Notes: a model not told the origin generated them from the letters alone. DNA of 64,000 nucleotides from Ascarosepion bandense (GCA_037127315.1 JBBBDQ010000398.1:5722501-5786500); one strand, 5' to 3'. Shown: positions 22,985 through 33,575, counted from the first letter of the stretch. A program made the numbers and translations.

Positions 22985-23560
22985 CAAATGCTGTTATGGG
23001 CCTGGGTATGACGGTAAACTGCAGAAAGGCCTATTATTGAGAGTTTATAAGGAGCATAAATCCACCTCTTAATTGCTGTTGTTCCCAGGTCGATCCTGAC
23101 CCGGAGTAGTAACACCTGTAAGCTACTGGTGACAAATAGTTAACTCCCAAACTGGGGTCAAAACACTATGAAAGTATAAAAATAGACTTTAATAGAAATA
23201 TATACATAAAAATAAACTTTAAAGAAAAATATACATTTTTGAAGGAAAAGTATTATCAACAATACTCTTTTGAAGGAAAAAAATTATTACCAAAACACAT
23301 TTTTGAAGAAAAAAATATTACCATAATACATCTTTGAAGAAAAAATATTTCATACCAGCATTATATTTTTGAATAGAAAACTAGAAGACATCAGTTTTCT
23401 GAAATAAAAATAAAAATCTAAACTAAATAATTTTGACTAAATCAATCTTCTCACTATAACCAAACATTGAAACAATTACCTTAAAACCCCACCTTTTTGA
23501 CATTAAATGAAACACAGAGGTTGATATGCCGGTAATCAAACTCAAACCCAAACTGCTGTT
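22985..23560 (+). mobile_element. MINI element, copy 1
   Basis: An opening block ('cctgggtatgacggtaaact', then 'cctcttaattg.tgttgttcc' and 'caaatagttaac') is followed by about six degenerate repeats of the type 'ttttgaaggaaaaatattac' (23160-23400). It closes with 'ggttgatatgccgg' near 23530. The reverse complement of 38860-39300 shows the same three parts in the same order, which establishes a dispersed element. No protein is encoded. Confidence 0.7.
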
Positions 23561-23630
23561 ACATTTAAAATTTAAATTCTGTGATGAAACAATTCAAACG
23601 TAAGTTGAAAAACCATAGACAGACAGACCT

Positions 23631-24021
23631 TGTTGTTATTGTTCAACAAAGTTTGTTTAAGACAATTATTTTTCTTCTCTTTTTATAACTCGCTACTAAC
23701 GGTTATGAAATGATGTCTTGACTGACTTCAAGGTACACAAAGGAAAACTGTCTCCCAAATTACCCTCACTGAGATGGATTATGAAAAAAGGTCGGTTTTA
23801 ACGTCGGGAAGCTGAACGTGAACACTCCGACCAAGGGCTAAAATTAACCCAGCCCCGCATGCGGGGTTCGGGCACTAAGAGTGTCCTATTTTCTCAGCTG
23901 ACTCTGTTCGTTAACCAATCCCCGGCTTAGTAGATCTCCGCCCGAAGAGAGAGAACGTGTCAAGACAGCTTAGTGTTCGCGTGGAATTTTGGCCCGGGTT
24001 TGTCTTATTTAATCTACAACA
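23631..24021. mobile_element. weak LTR candidate
   Basis: It starts TGTTGT and ends ACAACA (6-bp terminal inverted repeat, 391 bp). It carries a TATA-like 'ttttataact' near 23690 and the palindrome CCCCGCATGCGGGG at about 23853-23866. Its GC content is higher than its surroundings. Flanking duplications are poor (GACCT against CCCTC), and no adjacent retrotransposon body is seen. Confidence 0.3.
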
Positions 24022-24095
24022 CCCTCTCATTGGTCTCTCTTATTCTCTATCTCTTCTTTCTCTATGGCTCTCTCTTTGTTTCTATATATATATAT

Positions 24096-24378
24096 AAAAT
24101 TGTGTGATGAAACAATTTAAACGTGAGTTCAAATTCCAGATGAATTCATTGCATTCACTTACGCGCAAATACCCTTGGGAAAGGTATCAATCTGTCTCTT
24201 CCCTCCAGTTATGGGTTAAATAACAGGACAGATTGTGTTCTATAGCCTTGGCTGGCAAACATTCTACCGCAGAAAGCAATGTCAACCTACTGCGGGATAA
24301 TCTTCTGCCCAGTCAGTCATGTCTCTTTCGAGGCATGATCGCCCAAGCGTATTTCATGTATAGCACTTAACTGACTGA
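24096..24378 (+). mobile_element. SINE-1 copy with an altered head
   Basis: From 'gagttcaaattccagatgaa' to 'cacttaactgactga' it follows the SINE-1 body and tail closely. The head upstream of the B box differs from other copies. Its first about 30 bases instead match 23573-23606, giving a direct repeat about 520 bp apart. Confidence 0.85.
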
Positions 24379-24399
24379 ATGAAAAACAAATGCATATAT

Positions 24400-24835
24400 C
24401 ACTTGTCGGCATAGTACCCCTTTGCACTGCGATGCACTTTTGGTGTCGTTCAAAGAACTTCTTCATTCATTCCTAAAATAATATTTTTGGCTGCTCACAA
24501 TGCCACGGCTGCATCGTTAAATTGCTTTGAGTCCCCAGTGCGCATAACTGATCATACCGCTGGACATCTGATGTTCACGATTGTCCCTTACTTATGCTTA
24601 CTTGATTATTCTGATTTACCTGGTCATGGTATCACAGATCTGGATGGCTTTTGTCCGTTACACTTGTTCTTCTCGCTTCAAAACATTCTACACATTACTG
24701 GCACATATTTCGTTGTTGATTCATGATACTAGCTCCATAATGTGCCAACATCCATTTGAACAGATTTCTACCCACAGAAAGCGCATTAAGATGCGTTTTC
24801 TTAGATTGCACAATCGCTGACTCTCCCGCGTGAAT
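24400..24835 (-). pseudogene. internally deleted mariner transposon
   Basis: Minus strand: RILMRFLWVEIC (about 24810-24770) and, after a frameshift, MLAHYGASIMNQ and ECFEARRTSVTDKSHPD (to about 24640). This is the mariner N-terminal helix-turn-helix region. Only about 180 bp further on, QPKILF, a stop and MKKFFERHQKCIAVQ (about 24520-24430) match the mariner C-terminal end. The catalytic DDD core of about 200 residues is missing, so this is a deletion derivative of the kind that can be mobilised in trans. Stops also interrupt both parts. Terminal inverted repeats were not located. The plus-strand frames 24487-24820 are antisense. Confidence 0.55.
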
Positions 24836-25086
24836 TTGTTTTCTTCTGAGAATAAACAAATCATGCCCAGTTGAAAGGGAAGTATGAATAGGTTTAAAAG
24901 CTTCGTAGCGCGGTTTTTCATCTTTATTTCCTTTTTGTGTTCTTCATGGCTTGGGATAAAAATTGGCCCTTTCTCATCTTGCATGAGAAATACTGAAAGT
25001 ATTCCATGCATTATCTGCCTGATAAACGTCCTTGGCTACGGACCCGAATGAGTTGGAGGAATTGTTTTCATCCATGGCTTGGATCT
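24836..25086. other. unassigned DNA
   Basis: May include mariner flank or 5' UTR. Nothing definite. The minus frame 24721-25011 is largely non-coding. Confidence 0.4.
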
Positions 25087-25189
25087 CAGTCAGTCAGTTG
25101 AGTGCCATACTTGATGCACGTTTTGGGCGATCATGATTCGAAAGAGACCTGACTGACTGAGCTGAAGATTATCCCGCAGAAACAACCCA
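25087..25189 (-). mobile_element. SINE-1, 3'-end fragment
   Basis: Only the tail third of SINE-1 is present ('cagtcagtcagttgagtgcc' to 'gattatcccgcagaaa' on the plus strand). A 5'-truncated copy on the minus strand. Confidence 0.8.
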
Positions 25190-25300
25190 GTATTTAATCA
25201 ATTAAGTATTCATAATTATTTATAATGACTCGTTGATATGTATACATTTTATGCCTTCATTAATTTTCCTGTGGTAATAATGTAAGTAATACGATTCAAA

Positions 25301-25606
25301 GTCAGTCAGTTAAGTGCCATACGTGATACACGCTTTGGGCGATCATATCTCGAAAGGGACATGACTAACTGGGCAGTAGATTATCCCGCAGTAGGTTGCC
25401 GTTACTTTCTGCGGTAAACTGGTTGCGAGACAAGGCTATAGAACCCAATATGTCCTGTTATTTAACCCATAACTAGAGGGAAGAGGCAGATTGATACCTT
25501 TCCCAAGGGTATTTGTGCGTAAGTGAATGCAAGGAATTCAACTCGAATTCGAACTCGTGTCTCCGATTTCTCGTTCCGAGTCGATATCCACAGCACCACA
25601 AAGCAC
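25301..25606 (-). mobile_element. SINE-1, complete copy
   Basis: A full 306-bp element, oriented opposite to the copy at 24096-24378. The two could form a long RNA hairpin. No clear target duplication was found. Confidence 0.88.
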
Positions 25607-25985
25607 ATCTTGGATTTCACAGACAAAAAAATATAAAGTGTTCTTTATTATCAAGATGATCAGTGCGTTTTCCGGGCTGCTATACCTGTTAGTGAATTGC
25701 GTCAAGGTACCCTTTTTCTCACAGTGCAGAACTGACCCTACTGTACTGTGCAGTCGACAGTGACTTCTGAACGCGTAGCTTTTTCAGTCGGAACGGAACT
25801 AATATCGTTATGCCAGACCTGGACTGCTGACTTGACAGATACTTTGAATTGTTTTTCCAAATATCTCGGGATAGTCTTGGAAATGCACCAAACTAGATGT
25901 GACAGCAACATCGAATGCGCCAACGAATGATATATCGAACCAACTTTTAAATCCAATACCTTTTCAGTTACATTTACACTATTTA
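25607..25985. other. unassigned DNA
   Basis: Overlapping antiparallel frames at 25738-25956 and 25748-25930 have no recognised similarity. Confidence 0.4.
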
Positions 25986-26115
25986 CATTTTTCGAACTGT
26001 TGTCCTCATCATTGTTGCCAAATTCATGACGCTTCCGACCTTCTTTAGGCAGATTGACTTTCGATCACAACCCTTTATTTGGTTCACCGGAGTAGATTGT
26101 TCTAGTTCCATGAAT
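25986..26115 (-). mobile_element. PLE-UTR-like fragment
   Basis: It shares the order of landmarks with the arms of the inverted repeat at 43196-43672: 'ttgtcctcatcattgttg', 'atgacg.ttcc', 'ttctttagg' and a 'cacaacccttta' segment. The motif at 26028-26048 is a deleted version of the 'gacgtttcgg...ttctttag' block. Non-coding. Confidence 0.45.
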
Positions 26116-26164
26116 CATGCCTCTTCTAGTCTTTTCAGTTATTTCCTTTTAACTTAACTTTGTC

Positions 26165-26200
26165 ATATATATATATAACTTTACTTTGTCATATATATAA

Positions 26201-26256
<56 letters not shown>

Positions 26257-26300
26257 GTGTGTGTTTTTGTCTGTGTGAGCGTGCGTGCGTGTATCACTTT
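26165..26300. repeat. (TA)n-(TG)n compound microsatellite
   Basis: Short (TA)n, a 20-bp repeat of 'actttactttgtcatatata' type, then (TG)n from about 26219 decaying to TGCG/TGAG. Confidence 0.9.
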
Positions 26301-26639
26301 GTGTGTGCGTGAATGTGTATGTGTGTACTGTCGTGCCAAAAGTCATACGATATGCAAAATTAATAATAGTTGGTACCTTGACTTCGTGCAACTGTTCGGA
26401 ATTTTGCTGTCATGTAATAAGTTAGTGTGAACACTGTCAATGTTGTTCAGTATGAAGCAATGTGAATCATTGGAGTTCAAAGGTGGATAATGCTAATATG
26501 CATTCCAGATGAATGGATGATTCGCTTTCAGAAACCGTAGGGGGTTTGTCATTCATCAATCTACAGTGTCACATCAAGTGTTTACTGAGAATAGTTTATG
26601 AAACGTATTGCCCTCACTGTGAACAAAATATTGTTGGTT
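26301..26639. other. unassigned DNA
   Basis: Nothing recognised. Confidence 0.4.
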
Positions 26640-27240
26640 GGTTAGTTGTTGGTTTGTTTAACCAGCATATCGAACTTCTTTGGGTCATTTAATGCTGAAA
26701 ATTGTTTTTTTCTTTAGTTGTTTGTCTTCAAGTTATTAATTGCTTTCGAGGTAGTTTGCCTTCAAACTTTTAATTGCTTTCAAAGTTGTTTGTCTTTGGA
26801 CTTTTAATTGTTTTCAAAGTTGTTTCTCTTTGAACTTTTAATTGTTTTCAAAGTTGTTTCTCTTTTTACTTTTAATTGTTTTCAAAGTTGTTTGTCTTTA
26901 AACTTTTAATTGTTTTCAAAGTTGTTTGTCTTTGAACTTTTAAATGTTTTCAAAGTTGTTTGTCTTTGAACTTTTAATTGTTTTCAAAGTTGTCTTTGGA
27001 CTTTTAATTGTTTTCAAAGTTGTTTGTCTTTGAACTTTTAAATGTTTTCAAAGTTGTTTGTCTTTGAACTTTTAATTGTTTTCAAAGTTGTTTGTCTTTG
27101 GACGTTTAATTGTTTTCAATGTTGTTTGATCGAAGTTCTTTGCTTTCAACCTTTTGGTTGCTTTCAAAGTTGTTTGCCCTCAAACATTTAATTGATTTCA
27201 AAATTGTTTGTCCTCAAATTTGTTTACATTCAGATTGTTT
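26640..27240 (+). repeat. MINI element, copy 2: 34-35-bp minisatellite with conserved end
   Basis: It opens with 'accagcatatcgaacttctt' and 'gggtcatttaatgctgaaa', the MINI end motif also seen at 38905-38950 and 62360-62400. It then carries about 13 units of 'ttttcaaagttgtttgtctt' followed by 'tgaacttttaattg'. The repeat unit differs from that in copies 1 and 3 while the end motif is kept. Confidence 0.75.
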
Positions 27241-28024
27241 ACCTTTTAATTTTTAATAGCTGATCACAGTTTCTTGGTCACGAGGTTATACTGAACACAA
27301 TACACTGCCCCACACATTGCTGGGAGGGACAGAATATTGATCGTTATTGCCTTCCATCTCGTATTATCATATTCATAGTGACCGTAACGTCTCGCCCGAC
27401 TAGAATTGTCTGTGGACTAGTAGCTATGCATATTCAACGATGTTTCAGGCAAATATCAAGCTGGTCAGTTCAGCATACTTTAGAGTTAATGTGCTGCGGG
27501 AGCAGAGAAAACCTACAAATTGTCTCTGCTAATAATATGATGCAAGACAGAGGGTCTCAAAGCAGGTGAAACCGTTTATTGAACCATCCCAAATTGGCAA
27601 CCTATATCATAGTCCGATGCGATATTATTTCGGACTGATTGTTGGGTGCCTGTCTAATGTAGACACCATTTTTTAAAAGTGATTGGAAAATGTTCATTGT
27701 GGACTCAGTTCAATATTAAAGTGAATTTCATCTTTGGACAAAGTTTATTTTTGAAATGCAAATCCATATTACAAGAAAGAGAATTGGTCTTCTGTTTCAA
27801 GGAACGAATGTATTTCGATCAAGCAAGAATTTGATCGAGAAACAAGTACTTTGAGTGAAATTTTGTTCTAGCTAATATCACAAGCGTATGGCAATGTTAG
27901 AGAAATTCATCATCGGTGTGCTTTTGTATGTGAAAACAAAAATATCAGCTACATAGTTACATATAAGGCGATGGCATGTAATGAAAGCTTAATAAAAAAT
28001 TGCTTCAAAGGTTGACATCCATAC
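27241..28024. other. unassigned DNA
   Basis: A plus-strand frame (27378-27569) has no recognised similarity. Nothing else is seen. Confidence 0.4.
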
Positions 28025-28500
28025 ACCACTTGGTTTCAAAGAAAGAAAAAAAGAAAGTAAGAGGCGTTAAACTTCTCCAGCTAATATTTAATAAATAATG
28101 GACTATTTCGTTTTAATCGCAGGAAAACAAAGGAATAGACGCTATTTTGTTTCAGAGAAAATGAAGGAAAAAAACAAAGAAAAAAGTAAAAAAAAACAAA
28201 CAAATAAATAATTTTAACCTCTCTTGCTAATATCAAATAAATAGGGGACTATTCTGTTTTGATCACGTGGAAAAGAGAAAGAGACACTACTTGGTTTCAG
28301 AGGGAAAATGAAACAAAAGAAGAAAGAAAGAACGAAAAACAGAAAAAAGAAGGAAAAAAGTGTTTAACATCTCCTGCTAATACCTCATAAATAATGGACT
28401 ATTCCGTTGGGATCACGTTGGGATCAAGTGGTAACTGAGAAAGAGACACTACTTGGTTTCAAAGAGAAAATAAAAGAAAAGAAGACGTGTTTAAAGAAAA
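28025..28500. repeat. degenerate tandem repeat, about 120-170-bp unit
   Basis: Three to four copies of a unit containing 'ctgctaatatc.aataaata', 'ggactattc.gtttgatcac' and 'gagacactacttggtttc', joined by purine-rich filler of variable length. Non-coding. Confidence 0.75.
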
Positions 28501-29365
28501 TTCGAGAGGTTAAGATTCATAAAAGGTGACGTAGAAATGAAAAGCTAATAAACTTATACGAAAATATAATTCCTTAACCATGATGTTTCTATCTGAGCTC
28601 CACAACCACAAACATTGATGATAAACACAGACCATTCTAATCTCAACAGTATTACATGATTTATCTTACATAGAAAGAATGGATAAACATTCCTTGCGTA
28701 ACAAAATATATTGATCCAAAATGACACCTCAATGATGTAGAGCACAATCATCAAATATTGATGAATATATGAACCGTTTCCTCAAGAAAATAGTCGGCAT
28801 TCATTAACTGAATAAACAGAGATACTTGAGTTTTATTATTTCCCTAATCATCGGACTGGGATTAAGGTGTAGAATCAATTTTGCTAATTGCTAATCGTAA
28901 TTACAAAATTGCTCCTTTTCTTGATGTGGAAAAATGTGGCATTTATTATATAAACAATCGTTGCTAATGTCAATTAAAATTTATAATATTTCTTTCGTAA
29001 AACAGTTTTTCAAAACCATGCGTTTCACAAGTTCACCAAATGTTATTCCTTTATCCAGTATTTAAGGATACTCTTTTCCTAATGTTTGCATTGAAATAGT
29101 GTGTTAACATCTCGATTATTTTTAGTTAAATATTTGCTGGCGTTTTACAAGCGGTGTGGTTTCTATTATTTAAAACTGTTCTTTTTTATTCTGTTCACGA
29201 GGTTCGAAGAAGGATGATCCTCGCTGAAACGTACAGTTTTCATTATCTTGAAGCTGTCTTTGGCTATTAGTCCGAGAAAGGTGAAAATTTATATGTTTCT
29301 AAACGATTTTAGAGCCATGCATGGCATCCATAAAAAATCTCGATGTAAACTGGCCGTTTAAGTAC
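28501..29365. other. unassigned DNA with a PLE-like UTR motif
   Basis: No gene seen. At 29203-29232 ('ttcgaagaaggatgatcctc' then 'gctgaaacg') there is a hairpin motif similar to those in PLE UTRs. Confidence 0.35.
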
Positions 29366-29805
29366 ACGTTTTCTTCTTCTATGTGCCTTGTTCTTTCAGA
29401 ATGTAAGCGTTCGTGGCTTTCCACGTCACCCTATCCCTGGTGGCTGTTAGCACTCTTTCTTCTGTTACACCCCTGTTCTACCATCTACCCTCGCAGGCCA
29501 ATCAAATACGTTACAAGGCTGCTTTCCACTGTCTCTTCTTCCCTCTATCTGGCCTGTTAGTATCAGATTCTCTAAGCCCTCCTTCCTCTTGCATGTTCCA
29601 AGAACTTTAGCTGCCTTATCCTGTATTAACTTGTATTTCGTTTCCATCCTTTCCAAAATCCTTTCCAAAACCTCATCATTGCTCACATGCTCGATCCATA
29701 ATATTCCACACCATCCTTCTGTAGAACCACATTTCAGTTGCTTTAAGATTTCCCTTCATCTTTGATGATATTGTTCAGCATTCACTGCCATACTGAAAAA
29801 CTGTC
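29366..29805 (-). pseudogene. RTE-A LINE, 3' end
   Basis: The plus strand shows the (TTC)n tail at 29368-29375 and 'ttctttcagaatgtaagcgt'. The minus-strand frame 29465-29686 gives SNDEVLERILERMETKYKL and KRKEGLENLILTGQIEGRRD, the RTE-A C-terminal region. 5'-truncated at about 29805. Confidence 0.85.
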
Positions 29806-29944
29806 TTATTTTAACATATTAGTTCTTAAACAATTTGCAGTGTTGCGCACTAACGCTGCCTATCTGCGGAAATTAGCATAGTGGCATGTTTGTGCGTATT
29901 TTAGGTGGAAGTGAGTATTCACTAGAGAAATAGAAGCATTCAAC

Positions 29945-30055
29945 ACTTGACTTTCTACAGTGTAAAGGACAGCTGAAGTTTATGGGACACGTAATGAGGA
30001 AGGAGGGCTTGGAGAATCTAATACTCATAAAGAGGATACAGGGAAAAAGTGAGAG
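29945..30055 (+). pseudogene. RTE-A internal fragment
   Basis: About 110 bp of RTE-A coding sequence on the plus strand ('ggacagctgaagtttatggg' to 'gagaatctaatactcataaa'; LKFMGHVMRKEGLENLILIK). It overlaps in content with the opposite-strand copy 140 bp upstream, so the two form an inverted pair. Confidence 0.8.
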
Positions 30056-30292
30056 TGGGGGCGGAAAACAGCGCGCGGAATGCATGATGAGTTTAAGAAA
30101 GTGGATGGCATAGCAAAGTTTGGAAAAAATAAGACAAAATATATTAAAAGATACAAGGTACAGAAAGTTGTGGAGGGCCATAATCAGCTACATCGTGAAG
30201 ACACACGGCACATGAAAGAAGAAATAGTGAAACAAATTTCTCAATTTCTTTTCAGTATGTCCTTTTTCTTATATGAGGTTCAGAAAGAAGTT
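30056..30292. other. unassigned DNA
   Basis: Covered by spurious antiparallel frames (29873-30181 and 30080-30397). Nothing recognised. Confidence 0.4.
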
Positions 30293-30885
30293 GAATACCA
30301 ATGGTTAAAACAGTCAAGCTCAAGACAAATTTGGCCTGAGTTCGAACGACTAACTCCCTTATTTCACGTGCAGGACCGCCCAAGAACCTCCGATTGACGT
30401 CGTCAGAATGAACAGAAAATGGTTAAAAAAATCAAGCTCAAGTCAAATTTGGCCTGAGTTCTAACGACTAATTCCCTTACTTCACGTTCAGGGCCGCCCA
30501 AGAACCTCCGATTGATGTCGTCAGAATGAACAGAAAATGGTTAAAAAAATCAAGCTCAAGTCAAATTTGGCCTGAGTTCTAACGACTAATTCCCTTACTT
30601 CACGTTCAGGGCCGCCCAAGAACCTCCGATTGACGTCGTTAGAATGAACAAAAAATGGTTAAAACAGTCAAGCTCAAGTCAAATTTGGCCTGAGTTCGAA
30701 CGACTAATTCCCTTACTTCACGTTCGGGGCTGCCCAAGAACCTCCGATTGATGTCGTCAGAATGAACAGAAAATGGTTAAAAAAATCAAACTCAAGTCAA
30801 ATTTGGCCTGAGTTCGAACGACTAATTCCCTTACTTCACGTTCAGGGTCCGCCCAAGAACCTACGATTAACGTCGTTAGAATGTA
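30293..30885. repeat. 118-bp satellite, five tandem units
   Basis: The block 'aacagaaaatggttaaaa' recurs at about 30293, 30411, 30529, 30647 and 30765, exactly 118 bp apart. Each unit also contains 'caaatttggcctgagttc', 'cttacttcacgttcagg' and 'gcccaagaacctccgatt'. Divergence between units is low (a few substitutions), so the array is young. Since 118 is not a multiple of three, the frames through it are not a protein. Confidence 0.95.
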
Positions 30886-31149
30886 GAAAAAAGAACTATT
30901 CTGTCCTTTCTGAGAGTGGTTTCATGAAATCTAAAGTTTCTGTCTTCGAAAAGTTTATTTTGAGCCCTATTTCTAGGAACACTTAATAGAGAATTTTAAT
31001 TACTCTACATGAAGATAGGTGATCTCTATGGATTTTGTTTACACAGACAGAGAAATGGGTGTTTTAATATACCGCCATTATCGCGCAGTCCTTTACCGTG
31101 AGAGAAATAACTGGAACTGAAGAATAAATAAATGCTGAATGGGATTCAA
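30886..31149. other. unassigned DNA
   Basis: Nothing recognised. Confidence 0.4.
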
Positions 31150-31770
31150 CGAAACAGATGGCAGTTGACGTTGCATTTAAATCTTAGGAGATTGTAGGCA
31201 TCAGGGAAGTGAGTAAAAGGGAAAAGAGACCCAGATGCAGGAAGTGCGAGAACAAAAATTGAATCTGAGTAGAAGTGGCGGTCACATTCAACTATTCAAA
31301 AGCTAAAAGTGTGGGACCTAGATACCAATCAAGTCAGTCAGTTAAGTGCCATACGTGACACACGCTGGGGCGATCATGTCTCTTTCGAGACATGACGGAC
31401 TGAGCAGAAGATTATCCCGCAGTAGGTTGCCATTACTTTCTGCGGTAGACTGGTTGTCAGCCAAGGCTATAGAACCCAATCTGTCCTGTTATTTAAACCA
31501 CAGCTAGAAAGAAGATGCAGATTAATACCTTTCCGAAGCGTATTTGTGCTTAAGTGAATGTAAGGAATTAAACGGGAATTTGAACTCGGCTCTCTGATTT
31601 GTTGTCCAAAAGCCGATATCCACTGCACCACAACGCACGTCTACACCTAGATACCAATCTAGTTACTCACTTAAATTCACGTAGACGGAGCACCAGGGAA
31701 AAAAGCTTATTAGAGGAAGTTGCCTAGAAAATATTTGTAGAACAGATAGAGAAAGGTCACGTCACGTCAG
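31150..31770 (-). mobile_element. NLR-A 3' half interrupted by SINE-1
   Basis: Left part 31150-31330 ('gacgttgcatttaaatctta' to 'gtgggacctagataccaatc') and right part 31645-31770 ('acctagataccaatctagtt' to 'aaaatatttgtagaa') are consecutive segments of NLR-A on the minus strand, split by the SINE at 31331-31644. The NLR-A tail is not recognisable below 31150. Confidence 0.8.
31331..31644 (-). mobile_element. SINE-1 nested in NLR-A with a 15-bp target duplication
   Basis: A complete SINE-1 of 314 bp. Perfect direct repeats ACCTAGATACCAATC flank it (31316-31330 and 31645-31659). They lie at the point where the host NLR-A sequence is broken, so both the boundaries and the relative age are certain. 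Confidence 0.95.
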
Positions 31771-32624
31771 ATCCTTTGGATTTTCATAAGAACCTTGGGA
31801 TGAGTAGCAGGGACACTCCAGTGTTTGCCTTTCAATTCCAGATCACGGTTTCCGTTTTGGAAAGCACTATTTCTTAAAAAGGTTGGTTGAGTTTTTCTTT
31901 TAAAAATTGTCGTTAAGACGCCTCGGACGGCTCAGCATGACTTCCGAGATCGGAGGACCAGCTAACAACTGGTAAAACGTATCCAAATACTACCTATCTC
32001 ATTTCCGAAACGAAGAGAAAAACTACTTGGCGTGAAGGTTATCCGAAGGACTCAGAATGGCGTCCACGATCACGTGACTAACCTGCAACTTTTACCATGT
32101 AATCCATTACCATCTTCCTCGTCTTAGAAGACATTTTAGGGGAAAATAAGGATCAGTTGGTGCAGAGATGATTTAAAAGGTTTAGAATTATCAATGTAAT
32201 CGCAAGCCAAACTAACAACAGCTTCCAGGTAGACTCATGTCCATGAGTTTCTGTTACGTGTTAAGCATTCTTTACTTAGTCTGAGTTTGACATAAAAAAA
32301 AACTCGGTATGACACTACGAGTGCCTTCTAGATCAAGGAACTAACCTAAAAAAGAAACAATGTTAAAAATTGATTTATCTATAAACTTATCTTTCTATAT
32401 TAAAAAGAAAATACATCAATCTTGTGACGTTTGCTCTAAGTATTGCAATCTGAGCACGCACTTGTTTGGGGAGGCGACGGAAAAGTAAATCGCTCGAACT
32501 AAGTCTGGGTCTGTTTGTCTTCTCTTCCACATTATTCTTTTTATTTAATTCTATTTTTTGATAACTCCTTTTATAGACGTTCAGAAGCGTTACTTCTCCA
32601 TCAACTGCAAATAATTTTTGTCAC
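31771..32624. other. unassigned DNA
   Basis: Two or three weakly similar segments ('gctcagcatgacttccgaga' at about 31932, 'ctcagaatggcgtccacgat' at about 32050) may be an old tandem repeat of about 120 bp. No gene. Confidence 0.35.
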
Positions 32625-32650
32625 GTTTTTCGCCAGCAAATATTCTGGAT

Positions 32651-32702
<52 letters not shown>

Positions 32703-32745
32703 TATCTTTCATTCTTTCCGTTTGTCGACAGCAAATATTCTGGAT

Positions 32746-32784
<39 letters not shown>

Positions 32785-32824
32785 CTTTCATTCTTTCCGT
32801 TTGTCGACAGCAAATATTCTGGAT

Positions 32825-32859
<35 letters not shown>

Positions 32860-32974
32860 TTGTATCTTTCATTCTTTCCGTTTTTCGCCAGCAAATATTC
32901 TGGATAGTCTCTCTCTCTCTCTCTCTTATTGTATCTTTCATTCTTTTCGTTTTTCGCCAGCAAATATTCTGGAT

Positions 32975-33032
<58 letters not shown>

Positions 33033-33148
33033 TATCTTTCATTCTTTCCGTTTGTCGACAGCAAATATTCTGGATAGTCTCTCTCTCTCTATCTCTCTCT
33101 TTTTGTATCTTTCATTCTTTCCGTTTTTCGCCAGCAAATATTCTGGAT

Positions 33149-33212
<64 letters not shown>

Positions 33213-33322
33213 TATCTTTCATTCTTTCCGTTTGTCGACAGCAAATATTCTGGATAGTCTCTCTCTCTCTCTCTTTTTGTATCTTTCATTCTTTCCGTTT
33301 TTCGCCAGCAAATATTCTGGAT

Positions 33323-33370
<48 letters not shown>

Positions 33371-33478
33371 TATCTTTCATTCTTTCCGTTTGTCGACAGC
33401 AAATATTCTGGATAGTCTCTCTCTCTCTCTCTTTTTGTATCTTTCATTCTTTCCGTTTTTCGCCAGCAAATATTCTGG

Positions 33479-33533
<55 letters not shown>

Positions 33534-33575
33534 TATTTTGTATCTTTCATTCTTTCCGTTTGTCGACAGCAGAAA
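32625..33575. repeat. (CT)n / 50-bp spacer composite satellite with dimeric order
   Basis: Eleven units are joined by (CT)n tracts. Each has a spacer 'tttgtatctttcattctttc', then 'cgttt.tcg.cagcaaatat' and 'tctggatagt'. Spacers come in two types (TCGCCAGC and TCGACAGC). From about 32955 onward they alternate strictly: the CC type is followed by a long CT tract and the CA type by a short one, giving a dimer of about 160-175 bp. The S/L-rich frame 32618-33415 and its R/E-rich antisense are by-products. Confidence 0.95.

Noticed and set aside
26221..26430. Cysteine-rich small protein (CVCVCVCACVCV)
   Set aside because: A translation of (TG)n; not a toxin-like or cysteine-knot peptide.
29945..30055. 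Shared CATGATCGCC between RTE-A 3' ends and SINE-1 tails as evidence that RTE-A mobilises SINE-1
   Set aside because: Only about 10 bases match and the sequences after them differ; too short to distinguish from chance.
30293..30885. CRISPR-like array (regular 118-bp spacing)
   Set aside because: The whole unit repeats; there are no unique spacers, and the context is eukaryotic.
32618..33415. 265-codon SLSLSL/FHSFRLSPANILD frame
   Set aside because: Arises from the CT/spacer satellite. Spacer variants and tract lengths vary without regard to coding.
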